From NCBI GenBank assembly GCA_039566865.1, contig CM076943.1, forward strand, positions 30,388,663 through 30,452,662: 64,000 nt of DNA. The letters run 5' to 3'. A program made the translations under genes and the position numbers. Positions 11,325 through 22,700 of the stretch are shown one piece after another; position 1 is the stretch's first letter, and the number at the start of each line of letters is the position of its first letter. The notes under the pieces are model-generated. The model saw nothing but the letters and a program-made list of their open reading frames with translations. It ran no database searches and was not told the DNA's origin. This DNA comes from Aurelia coerulea. Taxonomy: Eukaryota; Cnidaria; Scyphozoa; Semaeostomeae; Ulmaridae.

Positions 11325-12150
11325 TTACGTCAATCGAATCATCGATGATTTTTCCATCAGGGATCGTATTAACATTTTTTGACTAACATACTTCAGTGGC
11401 ACTTTATCCATCGCCATCAGTAAGTCATTCTGAACTCTCAACAGTGCTGTTTCTGTACCATGTCCCTCTTTATATGCCGATTGCAGCGGTTCAAAAAGAC
11501 CATTTTCCACCATATGATGAACCAATTGATTTGCAACTGCCCTCTCAATGAGCTTTGAGGCATAAGGCAAATTAGAAACTGGTCTGAAGTCTTTACGGGG
11601 ATTTCAGTAACGCTGGAGAGGGAAGCACGGGGGGGCAAGCAACCCTCCTGCCCTTTCCTAACGGGGGCAAGGGGGGAAAGTGCCCTTTCAATGAAAAACA
11701 ATAATTTTCTTTGAAACTTGATATAAAATGTAGCCATAGCTTTATTCCCTTATCAGAAACACACCAGTAACGAAAAATGACTGGCAATTGCAACTTCAAA
11801 ATAAGCAATATGCGATTTTATGCGATTCGGAATGAACACATGTGGAGACAGAGCTGAAAAAATTCGTGAAAAAACATGATTAATGTTCGTTAAAACATTT
11901 TTGATAGCATTTTAAGCCAATCCAAAGGGCGTGGCCACAAAAATTTTCCCGGAGGAGTACCCCCGGACCCCCCAGTTTTTAAGCTCGCTTCGCTCGCCTT
12001 CGGTCTCGATTGCCCTTAGGTTCCTAGTGGCCCCCCCTTGCCCTACCATCGCTCCGGCGTCCCTGGGGGATTTGGTCTTTACTGGTCTGAAGTCTTTACT
12101 GGTCTGAACTGAAGCCTTTACGGAGATTTGGCAGCAATCCAGCCATGCTA
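11325..12150 (-). mobile_element. LINE reverse transcriptase fragment split by a repeat
   Basis: Minus-strand 11325-11600 encodes RT fingers of the CR1/L2 type (LPYASKLIERAVANQL, FEPLQSAYKEGHGTETALL). Sequence just upstream (12060-12150) reads like the preceding segment of the same protein (LSQIIRNLSMAGLLPNL). Between them lies a G/C-run repeat, and words of the target (GGTCTGAAGTCTTTAC) occur on both sides of the break. The catalytic YADD region is absent. Confidence 0.65.
11605..12062. repeat. G/C-run repeat inserted in the LINE fragment
   Basis: The block opens with GGGGGGCAAGCAACCC and closes with CCCCCCCTTGCCC-type words in inverse orientation. A CTCGCTTCGCTCGCC segment lies near its right side. 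It interrupts the LINE open frame between 11600 and 12065. The exact ends are uncertain. Confidence 0.45.
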
Positions 12151-12209
12151 AGATTTCTAATTATTTGAGACAGTTTCAACATAACGTTTTAACAGCATTG
12201 CTTATTTTG

Positions 12210-12509
12210 CCTTGCGTTTACATGAAATTCAACACGGGTTGAGATTAGGTCACATGGTTGCAAACAATAGAAGAAGGAATGTGAGCCCACTCAAATATTT
12301 GAATAATTGCGGAAGTAGATTCGATTTCCTTTGTTCGCATTCTAATCTCGCCCCCCGTGTTGAATGAGTTGCCGAGTTGAGTTGAACCCGTGTTGAGTTT
12401 CAACTCGGTCTCCTTCATGTAAACGCGATGAAGGCTTACACCGTCAACCGAGTTGAAACTCAACCCGTGTTCAACTCAACCCGGGTTGAAATTTCTCATG
12501 TAGAGGGCC
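12210..12509. mobile_element. Small MITE rich in CAACCCGGGTTG words
   Basis: Inverted ends (GCGTTTACATGAAATTCAAC at left; TTGAAATTTCTCATGTAGAG at right) both lead into CAACACGGGTTGAG-type words. The interior repeats CAACTCAACCCG several times. The GTTTACATGA-like termini resemble the 53416 element. Boundaries are approximate and no TSD was confirmed. Confidence 0.5.
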
Positions 12510-13030
12510 TCAAAGATTTCATGATGGACCTTCCTGGAAGCTTCGCACAGAAGTAAATGTTGAACGGTTTTGGTCTTGCGTTGATAAATTGGCCTAGGCA
12601 AGACAAGATAGCGCTCTGTGCTATGGAAAGCCCTACCCCGTTATGTAGACCCGTTTCGAAATAATTTCAAGGAGGCCATTTGAAACAAATCAAGCAAAGT
12701 TTAGTTGGCATATGAATATCATTTCTTAACCTGATAAATAAATTTCTTTGCCAAGCTTCCATGAAACGCTATCGCGAGTGATTCTGAATGAAAACTTTTC
12801 ACATTGTTCTCTCATCAAAAATTCATTGTTCTGTGGCGGATGTGGTTTCGTTTCAATGTCTGACTTCCGGTCGCCTTTCAATGACTATAAGTTCGTGATG
12901 AAATTAGTGGCATTACGTAATCGAATCAGCAAAAATTTACACACTACGCATGCGTTCTTAGTCCTCGAGGGGATATCCACGTCCTCGTCAACTTGAGCTT
13001 GCATGTATTCCCAAAAACTACTCTTATTTA

Positions 13031-13518
13031 GGGCCTGTTCATATGGAGAAAGTTTCCCCGGCATTTCCCCGGTGAAGCGGGATTCCCGTTCAACCGAGAT
13101 CTCGCCTCATATAGCGCTACCACATAAAATAGAACGAGCGTTCACATGAGAAAACATTTCCCCGTCTAGCCGAGATCTCGCTTGAGCTCTACCGGGATCC
13201 CGCCTAGCCGAGGAAATATTTTCCCATATGAACACATTTTCCTAGCCTGCGTGCAGACTCAACTCCTCGAAAGTATAGTTTCGAGGTACCTATAGTATAC
13301 TTTCGAGGAGTTGAGTCTGCACGCAGGCTACATTTTCCCGGCTAGGCAGGGAAACTTCTTTTGTTTATCGTTAATCCTTTCGAATTCTTTGGCGTCAGAG
13401 ACAAAGCGCTATTGTTTTACTTCTCTCATATGAAAGGTCGATGAATATTTCCCCGCTAGCCGGGAATCCCGCTTCACCGGGGAAATGCCGGGGAAACTTT
13501 CTCCATATGAACAGGCCC
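13031..13518. mobile_element. PIF/Harbinger-like MITE with TTA target duplication
   Basis: The terminal inverted repeats are about 58 bp and perfect, starting GGGCCTGTTCATATGGAG, and are flanked by TTA (13028-13030 and 13519-13521). The MFSD8-like copy B carries the unoccupied sequence CTTATTTAGAGAGACACG at about 49469-49486. That fixes the insertion and the 3-bp duplication. TWA duplications with GGGCC ends suggest the Harbinger superfamily. No ORF. Confidence 0.85.
13243..13330. repeat. 88-bp palindrome nested in the Harbinger-like MITE
   Basis: The sequence reads TAGCCTGCGTGCAGACTCAA and onward to its own inverse ending CGCAGGCTA, with a few central mismatches. The TGCGTGCAGAC end also forms the termini of the element at 46313. 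TA on both sides suggests a TA-targeting insertion. Confidence 0.6.
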
Positions 13519-13594
13519 TTAGAGAGACACGACAAATACGCCCCAACAGAGAACTGAGAAAATACAAACAAAGCAACAATACTCACTAACATAC

Positions 13595-13730
13595 CGCATG
13601 ATCAATAAGCAGTTGAGAAGGGCAAGCACGATAGTAATGAAGGCGGGAAGTGTGTACAGATTGATATGAAGTCGTAGTGCTTTGATGTAGGCTGCTTTCT
13701 CTCCTATTTGGGCTATAGCAGCTTGCATGG
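13595..13730 (-). CDS. Copy A exon 5
   Basis: 136 bp with acceptor CCGACAG|CC and donor ATGCG|GTATGTTAG. It joins exon 4 in phase (G+CC) and encodes the AIAQIGEKAAYIKALRLHIN and NLYTLPAF region. About 9 of 45 residues differ from copy B. It ends with two bases of a codon for which no following exon was found. Reading through the donor adds about 25 codons before a stop. Confidence 0.8.
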
Positions 13731-16700
13731 CTGTCGGGAGGAAACAGATTAATCTATGTAAAAGAAAGACAATTGACGAAACTGGTAGAAACAGCATTAA
13801 ATACACTTCGTGGCAGAAGTTACTGAATGATACTGCATGACTGACACTGATTTTCTTTACCGTATGACACTGCTTGTAGAGATTCGTGATAGGAAATCCA
13901 AACAGAAAGAAACAAGAGGCATAAATCAATGTGAAATATGCCAATTTGAGATTATATCGATCTTTTCAGTGATTTTCGGGGCTTTAGTACAAGGCAAAAG
14001 GCTGCGTGTCCCAAATGAAGAAGACTGTAAGCAAAAGAGCCATTGAAATGTTCCGACTGGTTGTGTATGTGCATTGCTACAGTAATAAAAACGAAACAGA
14101 GAAACACGTACCATTCTCAAAGAGACTGCTTGCTTTGTCGTCCATTATAGATATCTTGAAAAATTTCGAACAGATTTAGTGGGACACCCTGTATCTTCAA
14201 AATTTTAAGTCTCATTTGATCTCAGAAGAAACAACATTAAACATAAGATCCTTTTGGATGATTACAAAGTCCGGCGTCCGTCCTGAGCTAAACAAGCAAA
14301 ATAATATCTGAATATTGACTTCTTCATAACCCCAAATGATCGTAGATGCTGTTTTTAGCTACAGTCAGAGAGTTTGCTGCTACGGTCGCCTTCAATAGAA
14401 AATCAACCGCCTTGTATAAGGACAAGAATCGCCTCAAAGGTTTTATGTCTGGCTTTATGTCAAACGAGAATGATACTCAAAAACCAAAAGTCATTACCCC
14501 TAGTTTGCTTAGTTCGTGCACCTGTGTCAAATGAGATGTCATGTCATGGAAGATTTACGATAACGCAAAATGACTTATGCAGAACCCTACAGAACGTTTC
14601 AATTGTTGCTATTCGCGGGCATCTAATTTGAGACAAGCAGTCACGAAGTTAAGCTCTGCGCAGAATGATATGCATGAAGATGTTTTGGTTCAGTGTGATC
14701 AGGTCTTCCCCCAGTCAATGGCCCCATTGTTTGCTGGGATTCTGCACCTTTCTGTAGCTGTGTAGGAGGGGGGGTCCTCTACCTTCGGTGATGCTGCGAA
14801 TGCTTGCCTCTGTGCAGGCTGCCGGTTACATCATCCTCTAAAGTTGACTTATTTGCATAATGAGTACTATCAATAAATGGCTAATGATGCGTTCGTTCTA
14901 GAAAACGATTGTTTGACATAATTAAGCTGCTAATGAAGTCAAGGACGTGCCAATTCTGGGTAAATTTGTTGTTGTGCAAGGGTAAACATCATGGTGATTT
15001 ATCCATCTTATAGTGTCAAATCTGTCTAACATGAAATAAGCCGACGTCAAATGTTGCTATAGGATCGCGGGAAACTTCTGTCTTGAGTACACTTTCTGTG
15101 CGCATTCTTTATTTCAGTGCCAATTAGCAGAGGTAAAACGTTAATCAACTGCTTTAACGAGCGTGACTTCCTTTCTTTCTTTCTGACTTTCTGACTGACA
15201 TCGGAGCCCCCTCTTAGATTACAAAGTTGGACTTTGTAATCAAAAAGGCGGCGGACTTACCACTGAAACAGGAAAACTTCAAATTCATTGACTGGCCAAT
15301 TGCAAATCGATATATGGTTTTATTCGTGTTTATTCTCTGGGATGTCATATCACGATTTATTGCAGCCAGTCCCAGACGAAAATATTTAGCAAATGGTTCC
15401 GTTACTCCATGGACTTGCAAAAAGTCTATGTCGTCAACTGAAATCGACTTGGGACAAATCTAGTTACTCCATGCAATTTTCAGTTCATAAAAATTCAAGA
15501 AAAGTTTCATTCTATTTTTCATAAACAAATCTTACCTGATCCCAAAGTAAAGCCTAATGTCATTGACATAGTAAGATTGGCAAATGCACGTGATCTTTTC
15601 TCTTTCGCTCTGGTCTCTGTAATAATGGATCTTGCTACTGTTATCGACCCTGTAAAAGATGAGAATTTACCTGAGAACTGATCTGAGAATTGATTTGATC
15701 GCAGACATTGCTCATGGCATGTAATTTAAGACAGACCATGGTAGTTTTTACATCTATTTCAAGTGGCCGAGGGGTATCCACAGCCTCTTGCTCTTCGGGG
15801 CATCGTTCTAGTAGTATTGTATAGTAATTTTGTAAGCAGTGTAGTTCGTAATATGTATTGTAATGTTTCAGTGGAATATAAATGTGATAAAAGAAGGGAA
15901 GGTAAATTCAAGGAACTTAACCAAATTAAAGTGAAATAAGCCCCTTGTCTGCTTGTATCCACAGTTGTGTCGAATTCATATAAATCATGGCGAACGTGGA
16001 ATTCTCGTTTTCATAGGGATAAGAATGAAATTTTATATCCCAGTTAATTCGCGGAAGATGCTGCGAGCGTTTGTTTTTAAAGGTGTCCCACAACCTTGTT
16101 ACGATTCGTTTGGCTATGATGTGCGTAACTGCACGTATCACTCAATTCTCAGCAGATTGTTCCAATTCACTTGTCTAATAATTTAGCCTGCTGCGAGCAT
16201 CGTGTCTTGTTGTTTTTTTTGCGATCGTAAATTGTTTTAACAATCAGTTTTGGGCTCGGCGCTTCGTAACTTGTGCATTGTTACTTGCGTAAAACACGTA
16301 TCATTCAATTCCCAGAAGTTTGTTTATTCACTTTTCAAACGAGTTGAAACACTGATTTTATTGTTTTACAAAAGAATACTTTTATGTGCAGCGTAGAAAC
16401 AGGTATGCGCTTTGCAGACAATAGGTCTGGAAATCTTTCGATTTAGTTTTTGCATCTGTTTAAAACCAAAAATTCTGACACGTTGCGTTCGTATTTGGAT
16501 GCGGAGAGCAGAGCAAGAAGGTGAAACTCTGATGTTTTGGCTTGGCAAATTTTCTTTTTCGGTGAGATCTGTCCATATTTTATATGTGTAGCAATGGATG
16601 ACTATGCTAATGATTCTCGTTCAAGTCAAGATGCGTTGAGTGGGCAAAACTTTGATTCTAGGCTCTCTGCCCTCGAGACGTCAATGCTTGGCATTCAAGA

Positions 16701-19700
16701 GGGCCTAGATTCAATTTTACGAGCACAAAATGTCAGTAATCAGCCTGGAATCTCAGGTATACCAGCGTCTTCAGTTTCTGGGGGAAGCTCAATCCATGCT
16801 CCTTCTTTTGTTTCCGTAGTTTCATCTCAAATGTCCATGCCAGGTGTCACATTGCCTACTCAAAGCGCTCCGCCTAGCTTGCCTTCGACCAGCTCTTCTA
16901 GCCAACCTCTGCTAGATTTTACGAAAAATTTAATGTCTTTGTGCCCGCAAAATTTTTGTCAAACCAAGATGCGTCTCCGGGGCTAGCGGTGTCCGGTGTT
17001 TTGGGTCCTGTTCCTGGCTATCTGGTGAACATTATCAGGAAGAATTTGTTCGTTGATTTCACCATGCTTCGTCCATGTAACTTGGATAAGTTGCCAGCTG
17101 TTGAGCCTGTTGGTCCCCAGTTAACAAAGTTACTGAAATGCGATAAAACCTCCGACTTAAAACCAGTTGAATCATTTTTGGATTGGGCTGAAGCATGGGG
17201 CGTTTATGCTGGGGTTGTGAGCAAGCATTTTCCGGCTAAATTGAGCGATTTAATTGGATATTTTCTCCTTATTGCGAAGACCAGCAGAGACACGTCGTGT
17301 AAAGGTTGGCTAACCTATGACAGAGCCTTTCGAAAGAAAGCAGCGGAGGATCCCAGTCTGTCCTGGTCTGCAGTTGATCTCTCCTTGTATATTACTTCCG
17401 TTTTGAAGCCGGAGAGTATGGATAGAAGGCAATTTAGGTCTGCTAAGCGTGGTGATTTTGAAGATCCTAAGGTGTGCTTGAAATTCAACTACTCTCAATG
17501 CTTATTTAACCCTTGCAGGTTCCAGCACATTTGTTTGTATTGTAAAGGCCAGCACACAGCTTTTGATTGCTCACAAAAACAAAAGGATCAAAGTGAATCC
17601 GGGCCTAAATCAAAGCGTGACCGTTCACCATCCCCGGAAAGATCTTCAAAACGCAAATCTAAATGACTTGTTCTGAATTCAAATTTGGCAGTGACTGATT
17701 TATTATTACCATCTCCGTTTTATGTAACCCCTTTGAATGTGGATGCCTGGATTTCACATTTAGATTTGTTTCCGCATGCTGACAAAGACTGGTTACTGAA
17801 TGGGTTGATTTTTGGTTTCAAGTTAGAAATTCAATGTGCTGTTGTTGTTTCTGCAGAATCTAATTGCCGTTCTGCCAAGGTTCATGGTGATGTAATCAAC
17901 AATTATCTTAAAGAGGAAATAAATATGGGTTCGATTGCTGGTCCTTTTTCAAATCCTCCAATTCTTGATTTGCATATAAACCGTTTCGGAGTTATCCCAA
18001 AATCAACACCTGGGAAATGGCGACTTATTACTGATCTTTCTTTTCCAATTGATGGCAGCGTTAATACCTTTATTCCAGATTCTAAAGCCTCCGTTTCATA
18101 TGAGGGTATTCCTGAAGCGATTTCTAAAATGGTTAAACTTGGGCCAGGTGCTCTTATGGCGAAATTTGACATTAAACGTGCTTATAGGCTTTTGCCAGTT
18201 AACGATCAGGATCGTAAATATCTTGGAATGAAATGGGATGGAAAATTTTATATAGACTTGGCTCTGCCTTTTGGTCTAAGATCTGCGCCACAAATATTTA
18301 CAAGATTTGCTGACATATTGCGGACTTTGTTTGAAAGAACAGGTCCTGTCCGTTACATACAACATTATCTTGATGATTTCTTTATCGTTGGAGAACCGAA
18401 GTCAAATGAGTGCCAAGTAGCATTAAATAATTGTTTCAGAGTGTGCCAAAGTTTAGGTGTACCTTTAGCTGAAGATAAAACTGAGGGCCCTTCTACATGC
18501 ATCACCTTTCTTGGCTTTGAGCTTGATTCGCTAGCCATGGAATTGCGTCTCCCAGCTATCAAGTTAGAGAAGATTAAGGCCAAGTTAAAACTTTGGGAAT
18601 CACGTCGCTCGGGAACTAAGCGTAAACTGTTATCGTTAATTGGCAGTTTACAGCACTGCTGTCAAGCAATCGTTTTAGGAAGGCCTTTTCTGAGGAGACT
18701 TATTGATCGTGCATATTCAGTTTCAGAGTTGCATCATTTTGTTCATCTGTCAGCATGGGAGAAAGAAGACCTGGATTGGTGGAACACTCTGCTACAAGAA
18801 TGGAATGGCAGAAGTTTATTTTTGTTTCCAAAATGGGAAAAAGCCCCTGACATGTTTGTCACCTCGGACGCGGCCGGGAGTATTGGTTTTGGAGCTTTTT
18901 ATAATGATGAATCTTTTGCTGAAAGATGGCCTGCGGAGGCGGCTCCTTTGAATATTGCAATAAAGGAGATGATACCAATTGTTGTAGCAGCAAATTTGTG
19001 GGGTAATGGTTGGCAGCGCAAGCGTATTGCCTTTAAAAGTGATAATATGGCGGTTGTTTTTTGTTTAAGAAATGGGACTTGCAACGAGAAGCATTTAGCC
19101 TTTCTATTAAGAGAACTTTCGCTTTTAGCCGTAAAAAACAATTTCACTTTTACTGCTATTCATATCCCGGGTCGCGAAAACAGAAAAGCTGATGCGTTAT
19201 CTCGCTTCAATTTTCAGGCCTTTCACAAGGATGCCCCTTTGACCAAAATACAGTCTGTTCCTCGAGACTTGCTGGTTCGCCTGATATCTCTGCCTTAGAC
19301 AGTAACTGGCAACAACTGCTCAGTAATGGTTTATCCAGTAACACTAAAAGAACGTACTCTTCCGCTCAAAGAAAGTTTGTAAACTTTTGTGAGAAATTTG
19401 GTCTATTGAATGACAATGGCTCGGCTATTCCTGCATCAGAATTGACGCTGTTAAGATTTGTCGCTAGTCTAAGTAGTACTTGCCAAGCCTCGAGTATTAG
19501 AGTTTATCTCTCAGCTATTAGATCATTGCATGTTCAAAATGGAGCCGAAGATCCACTATTGGGTTGCTTGAGAATTCCGCTAGTTTTGAAAGGTTTACGT
19601 CGTGTACAACCTTCGAACAGGCCTTCTAAAATTCCTATCACCCCATTTGTTCTTTGCGCCATAAAGGCTTACCTGAATTTGGATGAATTTAATGACTGTA

Positions 19701-22700
19701 TGTTTTGGGCTGCTTGCTGTACTGCATTCTTTGGTTTTTTAAGAGCTGCTGAATTTACCACGAGTCCTGAAGCTTTAAAGGAGAACAAGTTCCTATCTGT
19801 TAGTGACATTTCTATTGATAATCAAGCGAATCCAGACGTCATTTTTATAAGGCTAAGGTATTCTAAAACTGACCAATTTGGTGAGGGCTGTACCATACCT
19901 TTAGCAGCTTCTGAGTCCCCTATTTGTCCAGTTACGGCGATAATCAAGTATCTTTGGTTGCGGGGTCCTTCTCAAGGCCCGCTGTTTGTTTGCAAAGATT
20001 TAAGGCCCTTGTCTAAGCAAATGTTGAACTATAGACTACAAAAAGCTCTAAATTCAGCTGGGCTCAAAGGTTCCTATACTTTGCATAGTTTTCGTGTTGG
20101 GGCTGCATCGACGGCAGCTGCTCTTGGCTTCCCAGATCACTTGATTCAAGCAATGGGACGATGGTCCAGTGATGCTTATAAAGTTTACATCAAATTACCC
20201 ATAGAAAGGCTTATCACCTCGTCACGCTGTTTGGGTTCATCATCCAGGCAATAACTGAGACATGAATGTTTGTTTTTTCAGTAAGCGTAGTTTAAACCTA
20301 TTGATTGTTGTCGTTATTTTTTGTTTCTTTTCGTGGCTATTGTCCACGTTATGGGACATTAATGATTTAATATTATACCGATGTGTTGGGTTTCTTATGA
20401 AACTTGTGTTTTTTGTCAAGTTCAGTTGAAACTCTATGCTCTAATTTGTTGTATTAAGTTGCAATGTAACTAATTTAATAGTTAAAATGTCGAGTAAAGT
20501 TAAGCATTTTTCTCTGGTAACCGTTGAGATAAAACGGTTGTCTGTTTGAAGTTAAAATTTTTTGGTAATCATCGACATTAGATTTTTACCCAAAAAGTTA
20601 TTTGGGCGCCATTGAGTTGGTTGTTGCCCAGAGTTAAATAAGTAAATTGGGCGCCATTGAGATGGTTGTTGCCCAAAGTTGATTAGGTGGCCGTTGAGAT
20701 GAGATGGTTGCCTGGTAGGCATTGAAATGAGATGTTTACCTTAAGTTAAGTTAATGAAATAGCCATCGAGATGAGGTGGTTGCCTGTATTTGGCAATCAT
20801 CGAGTTAAGTGGTGGCCTTGCAATGTTCGGATTCGCTACTCGCGCTTTAACTAATCAAAACAATTTTTTTACTCGTCTTGCTCGTACACGATCGTACATA
20901 AAAATGAACGAACAATTTCATGAAAGGGGCTAAGGCTTAGCCACACAGAACAAGAGTTGCCTGCAGGGGGTGTTCTCTCATCTTTGGTAGTGATCCAGGG
21001 GGTTAAATTCTTTTTCTCAGATATTTGGGGGTTGGGGGAACAAATGTGTTCTGTGGTGGAGAAAATTCTGAATATTTTTTTCTCTAACCCCCAACTATTT
21101 CGGTTGCTGCGGGAGTGCATATTTTGGCCAGTGCATTTGAAATCCCAAACTTAGGCCCCTATGATGAGAGAACACTGCCATTGGTTTTTGGCGACTGGCA
21201 AATTTTATATTTGTGATTGTTCTCAGCTCTGAGGGGCCACATTATTTTTCTCTGAAGCAAGAATTAAATAGGGATAAGAATGAAATTTTATATCCCAGTT
21301 AATTCGCGGAAGATGCTGCGAGCGTTTGTTTTTAAAGGTGTCCCACAACCTTGTTACGATTCGTTTGGCTATGATGTGCGTAACTGCACGTATCACTCAA
21401 TTCTCAGCAGATTGTTCCAATTCACTTGTCTAATAATTTAGCCTGCTGCGAGCATCGTGTCTTGTTGTTTTTTTTGCGATCGTAAATTGTTTTAACAATC
21501 AGTTTTGGGCTCGGCGCTTCGTAACTTGTGCATTGTTACTTGCGTAAAACACGTATCATTCAATTCCCAGAAGTTTGTTTATTCACTTTTCAAACGAGTT
21601 GAAACACTGATTTTATTGTTTTACAAAAGAATACTTTTATGTGCAGCGTAGAAACAGGTATGCGCTTTGCAGACAATAGGTCTGGAAATCTTTCGATTTA
21701 GTTTTTGCATCTGTTTAAAACCAAAAATTCTGACACGTTGCGTTCGTATTTGGATGCGGAGAGCAGAGCAAGAAGGTGAAACTCTGATGTTTTGGCTTGG
21801 CAAATTTTCTTTTTCGCCCACCCACCCACAACCTAAAATCTTACCACAACTCTCTTTTCATGATAGAGATTTCTGTCTTTGTCATGGACATTAAGTGCAC
21901 TGGTTTGTGGAGAAAATTCTGAATATTTTTTTCTCTAACCCCCAACTATTTCGGTTGCTGCGGGAGTGCATATTTTGGCCAGTGCATTTGAAATCCCAAA
22001 CTTAGGCCCCTATGATGAGAGAACACTGCTATTGGTTTTTGGCGACTGGCAAATTTTATATTTGTGATTGTTCTCAGCTCTGAGGGGCCACATTATTTTT
22101 CTCTGAAGCAAGAATTAACCATAAAAATACCTTACTGACGTTTTTCTAATGTCTTGGTTTAAAAGATGAGTTCTTGTACCAAACAAAATATTCACATCTA
22201 AGTTAGCCTTTGATTGATAGACTAACATTTTAGTTTTTGAATGTCGGCTGCGTGCTTTCTATTCCAGAGCCCATGAACCGTTTCTTAACTATTTTCTGAA
22301 TCATCCGTACATGAAATCTACCAAAACAGATTCATGTGAAACGGATGAACGGTTATGGAGGGCAAAACATTGTACTGCCATGTGCTATTCGCATATCATA
22401 TTGGAACATGGTATTGACATTCGCAATTGGTTTCAGATATTAATTTACCCTTCATATTGTACGTTGCTTTCTCTCAAAATGTATTTTTGAGTATTAGTTT
22501 GTATGATGAGATATCAAAAAGTATTATGACATCTAGATCTTAATTTTGGCCTCAAAAGCATCTTATACTGAAGTTCACGACTAAAATTAATCACTTAGTT
22601 CTGCAAGAGTGGTTTTTGGTCGTAGAAAATCTCACTTGACATGCTATATTGCAAAGGATAAAAACTTGCATTCAAATATAGAAAATATTACCTCTTGTCA

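Larger units (their letters stand above)
16013..22118 (+). mobile_element. Ngaro-type tyrosine-recombinase retrotransposon with split direct repeats
   Basis: The structure is A1 (16013-16561), Gag-like ORFs, RT-RNase H, tyrosine recombinase, B1 (21056-21267), A2 (21268-21816), 90 bp, then B2 (21907-22118). The A1-B1A2-B2 arrangement is the split-direct-repeat plan of Ngaro and PAT elements. B1 abuts A2, as expected of a circle junction joining right and left ends. No methyltransferase ORF is present, which favours Ngaro over DIRS or PAT. A1 and A2 look identical, and B1 and B2 differ at one base, so insertion is recent. The unoccupied copy B sequence at about 52120-52150 (ATTCTCATTCCCATACAAAT) shows insertion without target duplication. 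It lies in intron 3 of MFSD8-like copy A, on the opposite strand. Confidence 0.93.

Noticed and set aside
16079..16089. GGTGTCCCA word in the Ngaro A1 repeat as a mariner-like end
   Set aside because: It lacks TA-flanked inverted partners and is simply part of the A repeat.
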